A program made the translations under genes and the position numbers. Below the pieces are notes generated by a model. That model saw only the letters and a list, made by a program, of their open reading frames with translations. It had not been told where the DNA came from and ran no database searches. Below are positions 16,491 through 24,872 of a stretch of DNA of 64,000 nt, piece after piece (position 1 is the stretch's first letter; every line of letters begins with the position of its first letter). The stretch spans positions 1 through 64,000 of the IMG/VR virus record IMGVR_UViG_3300020469_000021. One strand, written 5' to 3'. The DNA comes from a virus.

Positions 16491-17762
16491 ATGAAAATTT
16501 TAGATGAATTATCTCGCAGACAATTTGCAAAAGAAATAGCCAAGAGTTACCTTGGTGTCAGCGCCCTCGTTTATGGTTCTGAAATTATAGCTAAAACAAC
16601 AAAAATACCAACTGCTCGGCACGTTATTTTTCTAAATATGAGAGGAGGCATGACTCACATAGACACTTTCGACCCTAAGCCTGAAAATAAAGATGTCATG
16701 GGAGATACTACCGCCATAAATACTTCTGCAGATGGCATACAGCTAGGCAATTGGCTCCCTAAAACTGCTCAACAAATGCATCTCGCTTCTTTAGTTAGGT
16801 CTGTTAATAGTAATCAGGGGGCGCATGAACAAGCAAACTATTTGCTTCATACCAGCTATCAAAAAAGAGGCACAATTATTCATCCAAGCATGGGAAGCTG
16901 GGTTAGCAAAGTTTGTGGTAAACTAAATAAAACTCTGCCTGACAACGTAAAGATTAATGGCGGTAGCGGCATCATAGGAGCTGGTTATTTTGAAAGCAAG
17001 CATGGCCCGCTGCCATTAGGCGACCCAAATTCCGGCATACAGAATGTAAAGAAGTCTGATTATGTTCAAGAAAATTTATATCATCAACGCCTAGACGCCG
17101 CAGACACTCTTAACAAAAAATTCTCAGAATCTTTTCCTCAAAAACAAGTAAGAGCTTATTCAGATCTATATGATAATGCAATTAGCTTAATGAAGAGTAA
17201 AGATTTAGAAGCTTTCGACTTAAGCAAAGAGCCTGAATCGCTTAGAGATAAATATGGCAGAGATAATTTTGGCCAAGGTTGTCTTTTAGCTAGGAGGCTA
17301 GTAGAAAATAAAGTTAGATTTGTCGAAGTTTCTTATGGAGGCTGGGATATGCACAATGACGTTTTCGGAAACATGGAAACAAGAGGTGCAGTTTTAGATG
17401 CAGGCTTGAGTTCTTTACTGGAAGATTTAAGTTTAAGGGGTCTACTTTCTGACACGATGGTTGTCGTAGCAAGCGAGTTTGGAAGAACTCCAGAAGTTAA
17501 AGCTGGTAGGGTAGGAAGGGACCACCACCCCTCTGCATTTAGTGTCTTATTTGCTGGGGGAGGAGTAAAACAAGGCTTTGTCTACGGTCAGTCTGATGAT
17601 AGAGCCCATTATGTAGAAGAAAATGGGGTTGATGTTCCATCTATAAATGCCACCATCGCACATGCGATGGGCCTAAGCATAGAGAAAATTACATACTCTC
17701 CTAGCGGCAGGCCATTTAAAGTCTCAAATGGAGAGCCTCCAATTTTCGACATTTTATCTTGA
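16491..17762 (+). CDS. DUF1501 protein with Tat signal (alkaline-phosphatase-like superfamily)
   Basis: 423 aa. The N-terminus has a twin-arginine export motif SRRQFAK (8-14) and a hydrophobic stretch. Metal-site blocks of the phosphatase/sulfatase-like fold are present: RGGMTHIDTFDPKP (51-64), GGWDMHND, VVVASEFGRTP and GRDHHPS. DUF1501 enzymes accompany DUF1549/1553 proteins in PVC genomes and are thought to be hydrolases, possibly on sulfated or phosphorylated glycans. All expected metal ligands appear intact, so the copy is probably functional. The stop codon TGA lies inside the -35 box of the next promoter. Confidence 0.85.
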   Translation: MKILDELSRRQFAKEIAKSYLGVSALVYGSEIIAKTTKIPTARHVIFLNMRGGMTHIDTFDPKPENKDVMGDTTAINTSADGIQLGNWLPKTAQQMHLASLVRSVNSNQGAHEQANYLLHTSYQKRGTIIHPSMGSWVSKVCGKLNKTLPDNVKINGGSGIIGAGYFESKHGPLPLGDPNSGIQNVKKSDYVQENLYHQRLDAADTLNKKFSESFPQKQVRAYSDLYDNAISLMKSKDLEAFDLSKEPESLRDKYGRDNFGQGCLLARRLVENKVRFVEVSYGGWDMHNDVFGNMETRGAVLDAGLSSLLEDLSLRGLLSDTMVVVASEFGRTPEVKAGRVGRDHHPSAFSVLFAGGGVKQGFVYGQSDDRAHYVEENGVDVPSINATIAHAMGLSIEKITYSPSGRPFKVSNGEPPIFDILS

Positions 17763-17787
17763 CACAAAAGCATTATCGTGCTAATAT
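17759..17787 (+). promoter_or_regulatory. Promoter for 17807, extended -10
   Basis: TTGACA (17759-17764), 17-base spacer, TGc-TAATAT (-10 at 17782-17787). The upstream stop TGA (17760-17762) is part of the -35. Leader about 13 bases. Confidence 0.8.
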
Positions 17788-17806
17788 CTTTCATATATAA
17801 AAAATT

Positions 17807-18049
17807 ATGAAAGAAAATCAAAAAATATTCGAATCAAAATCTCAATTCAATACAGTGTTAGACTATTGTGCAAATAAGTATTGCCCACTATTTATAATTG
17901 GCTTATTACTCATTACATCATTTTCTATTAATGACTGGCGCATGTATGTTATTGGTGGTTTAGTTTTATACGTTCAACACTTTAATTGGAAGGTTGGTTA
18001 TAGCGTAGGCGTTTGTGAAAAACATGGATTAATTCCCGAAGAGGATTAA
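17807..18049 (+). CDS. Small membrane protein, 80 aa
   Basis: One or two hydrophobic segments (CPLFIIGLLLITSF, MYVIGGLVLYVQHF) between a charged N-terminus and a Cys/His-containing end (VGVCEKHGLIPEED). Function unknown. Own promoter. Confidence 0.5.
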   Translation: MKENQKIFESKSQFNTVLDYCANKYCPLFIIGLLLITSFSINDWRMYVIGGLVLYVQHFNWKVGYSVGVCEKHGLIPEED

Positions 18050-18054
18050 AAAGC

Positions 18055-18083
18055 TTGACAATAAAAGATTTTTGTGCTATACT
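18055..18083 (+). promoter_or_regulatory. Leaderless-type promoter for 18093, extended -10
   Basis: TTGACA (18055-18060), 17-base spacer, TGc-TATACT (18078-18083); the ATG follows ten bases after the -10. Confidence 0.8.
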
Positions 18084-18092
18084 AGCCTTTTT

Positions 18093-18338
18093 ATGAATCT
18101 CAAAAAGTCCATACAAAAAACTTTAGAATTGCTCTCAAGCAAACCTAGATACTATGTAGTATATAGAAATAGTGACAATAAAGTCAAGACTTATCAGATA
18201 GGAAAAATAGATTTGTATAGTTCTTTTGGAAACAAAAGTGACGAAAGAAAAAATGTTGGCTTTAGAGCATACTGTTATGGCAGAAAAGCAGTAAGATCTT
18301 TTAGGCATGACAGGATTATATCATTAACAAAAAAATAG
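18093..18338 (+). CDS. WYL-domain-like protein, 81 aa
   Basis: The whole protein resembles a single WYL domain: RYYVVYRNSDNKVKTYQIG, a central strand, FRAYCYGRKAVRSFRHDRI. WYL domains bind ligands or nucleic acids and regulate defence and repair genes in bacteria, usually with an HTH that is missing here. Possibly a sensor or an antagonist of host WYL regulators (inference). The start at 18093 is placed by the promoter; a TTG-initiated longer frame is rejected. Confidence 0.5.
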   Translation: MNLKKSIQKTLELLSSKPRYYVVYRNSDNKVKTYQIGKIDLYSSFGNKSDERKNVGFRAYCYGRKAVRSFRHDRIISLTKK

Positions 18339-18340
18339 TT

Positions 18341-18754
18341 TTGCCTAAAGATACTAAAGTTTTTGACTCTAATAGTCAAACTCACGTCCTTGGATGTGTT
18401 TGCAATATAGAAGAAGAAAAATTAAAAGATAAAAATGAATTCTATACCCTTCTTTGCCAAGACCTTTGTAGCGCTTTAGGTTTGAATCTTTTAAAATGCC
18501 AATCTCACTGCTTTAATCCTTGTGGATTTACTCTTGTTGCTCTGCTTTCAGAGTCCCATTTAAGTTTTCATACTTGGCCAGAAAAAAAAGTTATGTTTTT
18601 CGATTTGTTCACCTGCTCAGATGTAAACCAAAGGTTGCTATCTAGTTTAATTTTAGGTCGCTTTACGGAAGAAGGCCAAAGTCAAGCTTCAGTAACAATG
18701 GAAAGCTTTCGTAGAAAAATCGGTAAAAATATAAAAAAGATTCCTTCATTCTAA
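18341..18754 (+). CDS. speD: S-adenosylmethionine decarboxylase proenzyme (class 1b)
   Basis: 137 aa with the self-cleavage block LLSESHLSFHTWPE; cleavage between E71 and S72 would make the pyruvoyl cofactor. FFDLFTCSD follows, equivalent to the conserved DxFTCGD. It makes decarboxylated AdoMet, the aminopropyl donor. Length fits the bacterial single-gene proenzyme. TTG start two bases after the upstream stop. The next ATG follows directly, in a speD-speE unit. Confidence 0.9.
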   Translation: MPKDTKVFDSNSQTHVLGCVCNIEEEKLKDKNEFYTLLCQDLCSALGLNLLKCQSHCFNPCGFTLVALLSESHLSFHTWPEKKVMFFDLFTCSDVNQRLLSSLILGRFTEEGQSQASVTMESFRRKIGKNIKKIPSF

Positions 18755-19540
18755 ATGAATACTCCTTCATCATTTTTTACTCATTGGAGATTCAATGAGG
18801 AAATGCAAACAGGGCGGTCGGTAAGCATGCCTTTACAATTAAACTGTGTAAATAATGACAAGTTAATACTTAATGCTAATACTGTGTCAGGCCAAAAGCT
18901 CAGTCTTTACAGGTCTCCGATGGGGCATCTCCGTGTTTTTATAGATGACGAATACCAACTGGGGGTTTCTCAGAACGAAGAAGAAGAATGTTATGGAGAT
19001 GAAACGCATTCGATTTATCTAAGCGCCTTAAAAATGCTTGAAAGAGATATTCCCTCAGATAGAATATTAATAATTGGGGGAGGAGACTTAGGATTAGCGT
19101 CGCTTCTTTTAGATAATGGAGCCACAGGAGTTAAATGTTTTGAATTAGACCATCAGTTAGTTACAATTCTTTCAGAATACATTTCTTTTACTAATAAAGC
19201 TCTCAATAATCCAAATATTGACATAACATACGGCGACGGCTTTGAGTTAATCAAAACTTGCGAAGAAAACTCTTTTGATATAATTATAGGCGACCTTACA
19301 GATAAAGGAGCTTTTAAATTTAATGATTCAGAAGTTCGTAAAGAGCTAATCAGAGTCTGCAGTCCAGATGCAGCGATAATGACGCACTATTGCAGTGGTA
19401 GACTAGATTTAAATGTTATCTTTGCTAATTTCCACCAAGATCATCGCCCAGATTTTCTTTGCATAACAGATGCAGACCCAGACCACAGATCTTTATGGTC
19501 AACTAACCAAATTGAGAGAGTAGATTACCTTGCTTCATGA
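18755..19540 (+). CDS. speE: Spermidine synthase-like aminopropyltransferase
   Basis: 261 aa. N-terminal beta domain, then the Rossmann core: LGVSQNEEEECYGDETHSIYL (equivalent to the QxxxxDE...YHE block), ILIIGGGDLGLASLLL for the AdoMet moiety, FELDHQLV, YGDGFELI and DIIIGDLTD, the last matching the catalytic D-x-x-D. It transfers the aminopropyl group made by the SpeD product to putrescine. Together with speD it gives a two-step spermidine pathway; polyamines could help package DNA. Four-base overlap with the next gene. Confidence 0.85.
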   Translation: MNTPSSFFTHWRFNEEMQTGRSVSMPLQLNCVNNDKLILNANTVSGQKLSLYRSPMGHLRVFIDDEYQLGVSQNEEEECYGDETHSIYLSALKMLERDIPSDRILIIGGGDLGLASLLLDNGATGVKCFELDHQLVTILSEYISFTNKALNNPNIDITYGDGFELIKTCEENSFDIIIGDLTDKGAFKFNDSEVRKELIRVCSPDAAIMTHYCSGRLDLNVIFANFHQDHRPDFLCITDADPDHRSLWSTNQIERVDYLAS

Positions 19541-20112
19541 TTAATATAAATTTTTTTGTAGAACTTTTTTTGTTGGGGGTTGTAATAATGTTGTTATTTT
19601 TCCTCTTCAGATTAAAGCGTCAGGATAAAGAGTTTAATTCTAATACAAATTTAATACAACAACTTAAACAAGAAATTAGTGAGTTAAAAATAGAGGTAAT
19701 TAGCCAAGAACTCGAAAAAGAAAAATCAGAAAACGTTTCAAAAATCAGAAAGCAATTTTTAGAAGATGAGCGAACTCATTCTAAACATATCGAAAAACAA
19801 TTAGAAGAAACTGAACAAAAGCTAACAGAAGAAATAGAACAGCGTAAGAAAGTTTTATCTCAAAAGAAAAGCGGTGAAGTTAGACTTGGAAATATTGCTG
19901 AGACGTTGGCGCCCTTCTTAGATCAATTTAAATTTGACCCAGAAAACTGCATATTTTTAGGCAGACCTATAGATTATATTTCATTCGATGACGAGCAAAT
20001 TACTTTTATTGAGATTAAAATGGGCAAAAGCCAGCTTAGTTCAAAGCAAAGGCATATCAGGGACTTGATAAATGACAAACAAGTTTACTGGAAGGAAATA
20101 AGGATAAATTAA
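19537..20112 (+). CDS. Holliday junction resolvase-related endonuclease (PF10107 type), membrane anchored
   Basis: 191 aa: N-terminal transmembrane helix (6-24), a long charged coiled coil (about 30-108), then the nuclease-like domain SGEVRLGNIAETLAPFLDQF, FLGRPIDYISFDD, ITFIEIKMGKSQLSSKQR. D in PIDY and E-x-K in FIEIK are the expected catalytic residues of this archaeal-Hjc-like fold. Family members are common in bacteria with this same architecture. Possible role in recombination or DNA maintenance. Confidence 0.75.
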   Translation: MININFFVELFLLGVVIMLLFFLFRLKRQDKEFNSNTNLIQQLKQEISELKIEVISQELEKEKSENVSKIRKQFLEDERTHSKHIEKQLEETEQKLTEEIEQRKKVLSQKKSGEVRLGNIAETLAPFLDQFKFDPENCIFLGRPIDYISFDDEQITFIEIKMGKSQLSSKQRHIRDLINDKQVYWKEIRIN

Positions 20113-20144
20113 TTTAATTAACCTTTTCCTGTGTATATATCTAT

Positions 20145-20375
20145 ATGGATTATGATTCTCAAACAGATGCTTTTAGATTTGATTTAGACTCTATGGTCGA
20201 CAGGTATCTTGAAGAGTTTGACATTAACTCTATAACTATCATAGGAGCACTACAAGAAAAAGTATACGAGTTATCTCAAGGCGGGAACATTGTATTTAAA
20301 ATGGATTCAGAATTTTGGGAATTTGATTTTGATGACATAGAAGATTCTGACGATCTTATCGAAGAAGACTCTTAA
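20145..20375 (+). CDS. Hypothetical acidic protein, 76 aa
   Basis: Rich in Asp and Glu, especially at the end (FDFDDIEDSDDLIEEDS). A TATATA at 20134-20139 lies six bases before the ATG and may be its -10. Function unknown; charge would allow DNA mimicry, but nothing specific supports that. Confidence 0.5.
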   Translation: MDYDSQTDAFRFDLDSMVDRYLEEFDINSITIIGALQEKVYELSQGGNIVFKMDSEFWEFDFDDIEDSDDLIEEDS

Positions 20376-20392
20376 TTTTTGTTTTATTTTGC

Positions 20393-20421
20393 TTGACATT
20401 TAAACTTGTTCGTGATAAGAT
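20393..20421 (+). promoter_or_regulatory. Leaderless-type promoter for 20429
   Basis: TTGACA (20393-20398), 17-base spacer, TAAGAT (20416-20421); the ATG is eight bases after the -10. Confidence 0.75.
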
Positions 20422-20428
20422 TATCACC

Positions 20429-21532
20429 ATGGCAAGAAAAAAAATTAATGCTCAAAAAAAATTTCGAATAAAAACCTTTGCAACTCATCAGTATTGGAAT
20501 ATAAATTATACCGAACATTTAGCCGACCGCTCACAAAAAGATTTTAAAGTTTTTATAAAAGCAAAATCTTACGAAGAAGCTAAAAACTTACTTCAAGATA
20601 GGCTTAGCCACCAAAATCCACCTGCCACAGCAAAAGCTATACAGGGATTTATGTTTCATAAAAATTACAAAGGTAAAAACAATGTTCGCCTAGGAATAAA
20701 ACAGTGGGAACAGATAAGAAATGCTTCATTTCCTAATGCAAATAATTTGTTATATAAATTAGAAATTCCAAGATCGCCAGAAAAGAGCAATCGCTTTAAC
20801 GCGACAGACCACCATCACCTTTCTAAAATTGGATTTAAAAAAGGAAAAGAAAACTGGTCGACTAAACACCGAAAAGGTATCATTTTGCCCCTTGAAGACA
20901 GGGAAGGAATGATATATCACGGCAAGTGGGTTAAGTGGAATAAAGCTGCAAAAGATTCGACTCGCAAATCTTTAATAAGCGCGCTAGTTAAATGTAATGG
21001 AAACCGGTCTAAAGCAGCTAAAGAATTAGGAATTAGTAGACATAAAATTTATTGCTTAATGCAGAAGTTTCCATCTATTGATTGGCAAAAAGATTACCCT
21101 CCAACAAAACCCTTTTCTGGCGCCTCTAAACCAGATAGAAAACTTCTTTCTATTGTGCAAAAAAAAGTCATGAAAAAGAGAATGGCAGAAGGATATAAAC
21201 CATTTAATTTGTCTCCAGATTTAGAGCAAAAAAGAATAGATAATCTCAAAAAATCTCGCAGACAAAAGAGAGAAAAATATTTAAATTCTATAATTCCCAA
21301 TATTAAAGAAGCTCTTGTCCGTTTTTCTAATCATAGAACTCGAGCAGCAAAATATTTAGGGATGAAACCCTCAACTCTTTGGAAAATCATGAGAGAGTGT
21401 TCTCACATAGTAAACTGGGCAGAAGAATATCCAGTTTCACACAACCTAAAATACAAATCGCTTTTTCCTTCAGACTATCCAGAAAGACCGTTACGCACGG
21501 TTAAAAGACTTAATAAAATTAATAACACATGA
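20429..21532 (+). CDS. Regulator with two Fis-type helix-turn-helix motifs
   Basis: 367 aa, strongly basic. Two Fis-like HTH motifs: LVKCNGNRSKAAKELGISRH with following KIYCLMQKF near 190-220, and ALVRFSNHRTRAAKYLGMKP with STLWKIM near 295-325. An N-terminal part has a short alpha/beta segment and a middle HNH-free basic linker. Fis-type helices bind DNA and are found in enhancer-binding proteins and phage regulators. Overlaps the sigma-like gene by four bases, which suggests a common role in phage transcription control. Confidence 0.6.
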   Translation: MARKKINAQKKFRIKTFATHQYWNINYTEHLADRSQKDFKVFIKAKSYEEAKNLLQDRLSHQNPPATAKAIQGFMFHKNYKGKNNVRLGIKQWEQIRNASFPNANNLLYKLEIPRSPEKSNRFNATDHHHLSKIGFKKGKENWSTKHRKGIILPLEDREGMIYHGKWVKWNKAAKDSTRKSLISALVKCNGNRSKAAKELGISRHKIYCLMQKFPSIDWQKDYPPTKPFSGASKPDRKLLSIVQKKVMKKRMAEGYKPFNLSPDLEQKRIDNLKKSRRQKREKYLNSIIPNIKEALVRFSNHRTRAAKYLGMKPSTLWKIMRECSHIVNWAEEYPVSHNLKYKSLFPSDYPERPLRTVKRLNKINNT

Positions 21533-22674
21533 GAAATCAACGAGAATATTTAAATTCAAATCTAATATCCCTTGACATTAATGGCAAATTCTTAAGCAAA
21601 CAAGATAGACAAAAAGAGCATATTAAGGCGTCGTATGGGCTTAAAACCCCAATACCCACACCAACGCCAATACATATCAAAAAATTTAATGACTTCTTGA
21701 ACCTTTACCAAGAAGATATAAATAAAATCATAGGGAAGTATAGAGGCGACAGACACTATCTCTCTCATGAAGAAATTGTTAGTGAAGTAAATTTATCTCT
21801 TTTAAAAAAGAGAGACGAGTTAATCCATAAATTTAATGGAGATTTTTCTTGCGCAGACTTTCGCAAGTTAGCTTTTTCTTTTGTTAGAAACATTTGCCGC
21901 TGGACATATAGCAGAATACATAATCAATCTTATGTAAAACGCAGGATAGATAAAACGCATCACACTGAAGATGGCTTCAAAAGTTCTTTTGAATTTGCCG
22001 TAGACTTTAATGGAGAAGAAGATCCTTTTTTTGAAGATTTCGATAGAAACGCTAGATGTGAGTACTTAATTAAAATGCTCAAAGAGTATTCTGGCATTCT
22101 TACAGATCAAGAGATTACAGTTTTATCTATGCTAGAAAAGGGAATGAAACAAGAGGAAATTTCAGAAATTCTAGGGGTAACTCGCCAAGCAGTCTCCGTA
22201 ACTCAGATTAATATTTTTGAAAAAGTCAGGCATTACTTCAGTAAATCTGTAATTAATGACCATTCTTTTGACAGTGTCTCAAAAGGATATGAATCAATAA
22301 AAGATTTCTTTTCTGAAAACTCTGGATACTGCAGAATGCAAGATGAAGATAAACCTCTTTTAAAATCTTTTTTATTAAAAAATGCTAAGAGACTTACCTC
22401 GAAAGAAATTTCTGAACAATTTCTGAAGCAAAAATATTCTAAAAGACAGATAGTTGCTTTTGCCGTAAAAAATAAACTTTCTTTTTGCTTAATTAAGTCT
22501 CATCCAAAAAAATACTCAGAAAAAGAGACTAAAAAAGTTTTAAATTTATTTTTAAATGGACATACCACTAAGGAAGTAGCAAAGATCATTAAGAGATCTA
22601 CATCTTCTGTTGCTGGTAAAAGAGCAAATTTTACCTTTTTAGGTTTACTTCCAAGAATTAACAAGAAAAGATGA
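21529..22674 (+). CDS. Sigma70-like factor with extra C-terminal helix-turn-helix domains
   Basis: 381 aa. Region 2-like helices occupy about 45-125 (HEEIVSEVNLSLLKKRDELI; ADFRKLAFSFVRNICRW). A clear region-4 HTH follows: LTDQEITVLSMLEKGMKQEE / ISEILGVTRQAVSVTQ. Two further HTH-like segments lie beyond it (LTSKEISEQFLKQKYSKRQI; TTKEVAKIIKRSTSSVAGKR), longer than ordinary alternative sigma factors. Likely directs polymerase to a class of phage promoters, perhaps late. Downstream of and coupled to the Fis-type regulator. Confidence 0.65.
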   Translation: MRNQREYLNSNLISLDINGKFLSKQDRQKEHIKASYGLKTPIPTPTPIHIKKFNDFLNLYQEDINKIIGKYRGDRHYLSHEEIVSEVNLSLLKKRDELIHKFNGDFSCADFRKLAFSFVRNICRWTYSRIHNQSYVKRRIDKTHHTEDGFKSSFEFAVDFNGEEDPFFEDFDRNARCEYLIKMLKEYSGILTDQEITVLSMLEKGMKQEEISEILGVTRQAVSVTQINIFEKVRHYFSKSVINDHSFDSVSKGYESIKDFFSENSGYCRMQDEDKPLLKSFLLKNAKRLTSKEISEQFLKQKYSKRQIVAFAVKNKLSFCLIKSHPKKYSEKETKKVLNLFLNGHTTKEVAKIIKRSTSSVAGKRANFTFLGLLPRINKKR

Positions 22675-22678
22675 CGGC

Positions 22679-22855
22679 ATGAGGCCTTGGTCGGATTTAA
22701 ACACCACGGGTAGGCTTCTTTTTATCTGCACTATAATAAATGTTTGGGTTACTATAGCTTTTATTTTTTATGCGAATATCTTAGCTATTTTTTCAATTTC
22801 AATGGCTATGTTTTGCGGAATTAGTACTTATAATTCTAGATACGATAAAAATTAG
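22679..22855 (+). CDS. Small membrane protein, 58 aa
   Basis: Two hydrophobic helices (LLFICTIINVWVTIAFIF; ILAIFSISMAMFCGI) after a short charged start. Five bases after the sigma gene stop. Confidence 0.5.
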   Translation: MRPWSDLNTTGRLLFICTIINVWVTIAFIFYANILAIFSISMAMFCGISTYNSRYDKN

Positions 22856-22868
22856 TGTAATCACTTGT

Positions 22869-23114
22869 GTGAACGACAAGAGATTAATGCATTTTTTAGG
22901 GTTTTTATGCGCTTTTTTATTATATCTTTTATATGTCGAACAAAAAGAATCTAAAAACCTTGAAGATACGATATATAAACAAGGAGAGGCGATTAAAGCA
23001 CAATCTTTATATATTCGATTTTTAGAATATAGAGGAAGTGCAGATCACCCTAGTTTTATTTTACCCCCTAACACGCCTTTAGAAAAATCCCCAATTTACA
23101 AGTTTCCAATATGA
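22869..23114 (+). CDS. Membrane-anchored hypothetical protein, 81 aa
   Basis: GTG start. One N-terminal transmembrane helix (LGFLCAFLLYLLYV), a short charged coiled coil and a Pro-rich end. The layout (anchor plus periplasmic helix) resembles small spanin or inhibitor-type phage proteins, but no lysis neighbours are seen. Four-base overlap with the next gene. Confidence 0.5.
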   Translation: MNDKRLMHFLGFLCAFLLYLLYVEQKESKNLEDTIYKQGEAIKAQSLYIRFLEYRGSADHPSFILPPNTPLEKSPIYKFPI

Positions 23115-23581
23115 CATTACGAGAGTTAATTAATTGCAATGCCTACAAAAATGTTTTTAATTTCCTATATAAAATTTATTATAAAGATAAAGATTCAAGT
23201 GAAGTTGAAAAATTTGATGTAGCATATCTTGACGTATGGAATAATCTTATTAAAAAAAAATTAAATCTTAAAAAAGATTATAAAATTTTAATAAAAGAGT
23301 TTCCAGCCAATCCAGAAGATGAGTTCAGCGAAAGCTTTATTGATGTCTGCCTAGAAGAAAAAGGAGAAATTTTTTCAATAGATTTAGTTATTTGGAATGA
23401 TCTTATTGATGTTGAAGTTTGTAAAAAAGCGGATATTTGCGATGCAGAAGCGCTCGCCCATATTCTTTGGGAGATAACTTTTTATGGTTTTAGCGAGGCG
23501 CAAATAGAAAATTTTAGAAAGTCATTAGACAAATTGTCTAAAGAGAATGGAGAGTCTATAGACTTGGAAGACTTGTTCTAA
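23111..23581 (+). CDS. DUF6557-like protein, 156 aa
   Basis: The block VIWNDLIDVEV, DAEALAHILWEITFYGFSE and a following charged helix match the pattern of DUF6557 family proteins. Those occur widely in phages and bacteria and have no known role. No catalytic motif visible. Confidence 0.5.
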   Translation: MTLRELINCNAYKNVFNFLYKIYYKDKDSSEVEKFDVAYLDVWNNLIKKKLNLKKDYKILIKEFPANPEDEFSESFIDVCLEEKGEIFSIDLVIWNDLIDVEVCKKADICDAEALAHILWEITFYGFSEAQIENFRKSLDKLSKENGESIDLEDLF

Positions 23582-24253
23582 ATGCCCCTTTTAAGAAAGT
23601 ATAAATCTATTTTTATCCACATTCCAAAATGCGGAGGCAGTAGCGTTGAATCTGTTTTATTTCCTGAAGAAGATCGTCTCCCGAATAATTTATGGATGGG
23701 CATAGGCTTAGGGAAAAACCCAGAGTATTGTTTGAGCGGGCTTGGCTTCAGAAATCAATATGGCATTACCGGAGGCTTGCAACACCTGCCTGCGAAAACT
23801 ATAAAAAGAGTTGTAGATAAAAATCTTTTTGATTCTTATTTCAAATTTTGCTTTGTTAGAAATCCATATGAAAGAGCGGTATCTCAGTTTTTTTATTCAA
23901 AAAATTTTAGGTCGGACTTATGTGAATGGATTGATCTGCCACAAAATGGCGAGTTTAGTTTTACAGATTATCTCAATGCTATAATCTCATCACCTACTCA
24001 TGTTCAATTTCAGCCTCAGTGTGATTTTATCTTTGAAGGTCCAAATCTTTTAGTTGATTTTGTTGGCAGGGTAGATAACTTTCAGGAAGATTTTGATTTT
24101 ATTTGCAACATGATAGACATCCCTTCTAAAAAAATTCCGCACGCCAACAAAAGTAATAATTTACATTATAGAGATATGTATTCTCTTTCTGACAAAAGGC
24201 TTGTAGAAAAAATATATGAATGTGATATAGACTTCTTAAAATATTCTTTTTAA
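23582..24253 (+). CDS. Sulfotransferase, copy 1 of 5
   Basis: 223 aa, PAPS-dependent sulfotransferase fold. The 5'-phosphosulfate loop is IFIHIPKCGGSSVES and the 3'-phosphate block is FCFVRNPYERAVSQFFY. The C-terminal DFVGRVDNFQEDFDFIC matches the ending of Sulfotransfer_2 family members. It would transfer sulfate from PAPS to a glycan or protein. First of five related genes between 23582 and 27951, each starting within a few bases of its upstream neighbour's stop or overlapping it. Confidence 0.85.
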   Translation: MPLLRKYKSIFIHIPKCGGSSVESVLFPEEDRLPNNLWMGIGLGKNPEYCLSGLGFRNQYGITGGLQHLPAKTIKRVVDKNLFDSYFKFCFVRNPYERAVSQFFYSKNFRSDLCEWIDLPQNGEFSFTDYLNAIISSPTHVQFQPQCDFIFEGPNLLVDFVGRVDNFQEDFDFICNMIDIPSKKIPHANKSNNLHYRDMYSLSDKRLVEKIYECDIDFLKYSF

Positions 24254-24254
24254 C

Positions 24255-24872
24255 ATGATTAGCCACTCAAAAAAATTTGCCTTTCTTCATTTGCCAAAAT
24301 GCGCAGGGACTTCCTTGCGTTCAGTTCTCGAGCCATATAGAGACGAAGAAAAAATGGCATTGGGCCACCCTAGGCTTAGAGTCATAATGGATGACTACTA
24401 TCTAATTAGGCCGTGCGGGCAAGAAATTTACATAAACAAAGATTCCTACAAAATATTTACCTTTGTCAGAAATCCTTTTGATAGGCTCGTTAGCGCTTTT
24501 TTTTATCTAAAGTCTGGAGGGGGCAATGATTTGGATTCAAAATTTTCTAAAGATAACAATCTTTTATATGCAAAGTTTACTGATTTCGTGAAAGAGCAAC
24601 TATGCCAATGCAATTACATTCACTTTCGCAAGATAGTTGGAGATTTGATTTTAGAAAGAGACCTAAAGCACATTGATTTCATTGGAAAAATTGAGACTTT
24701 CAACTCAGACTGGGAGTTTCTTTGCTCAAAAATAGGCATCCCTTATTCTGAAATTCCTAACAAAAATTCCAGTAACCACAAAGATTATAGAGAACACTAT
24801 ACCGATGAGACTCGGGCGATAGCTCAAGATTACTACTCCAAAGATATAGAATATTTTAAATATGAATTCTAA
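24255..24872 (+). CDS. Sulfotransferase, copy 2 of 5
   Basis: 205 aa. FAFLHLPKCAGTSLRSVL is the PAPS 5' loop and FTFVRNPFDRLVSAFFYL the 3' block; HIDFIGKIETFNSDWEF closes the fold. More distant from copy 1 than copies 3-5 are from each other. Its 3' end overlaps the glycosyltransferase at 24862 by 11 bases. Confidence 0.8.
   Translation: MISHSKKFAFLHLPKCAGTSLRSVLEPYRDEEKMALGHPRLRVIMDDYYLIRPCGQEIYINKDSYKIFTFVRNPFDRLVSAFFYLKSGGGNDLDSKFSKDNNLLYAKFTDFVKEQLCQCNYIHFRKIVGDLILERDLKHIDFIGKIETFNSDWEFLCSKIGIPYSEIPNKNSSNHKDYREHYTDETRAIAQDYYSKDIEYFKYEF

Noticed and set aside
21572-21600. TTGACA within the sigma gene
   Set aside because: No -10 at the right distance and no gene start downstream; a chance match inside coding sequence.
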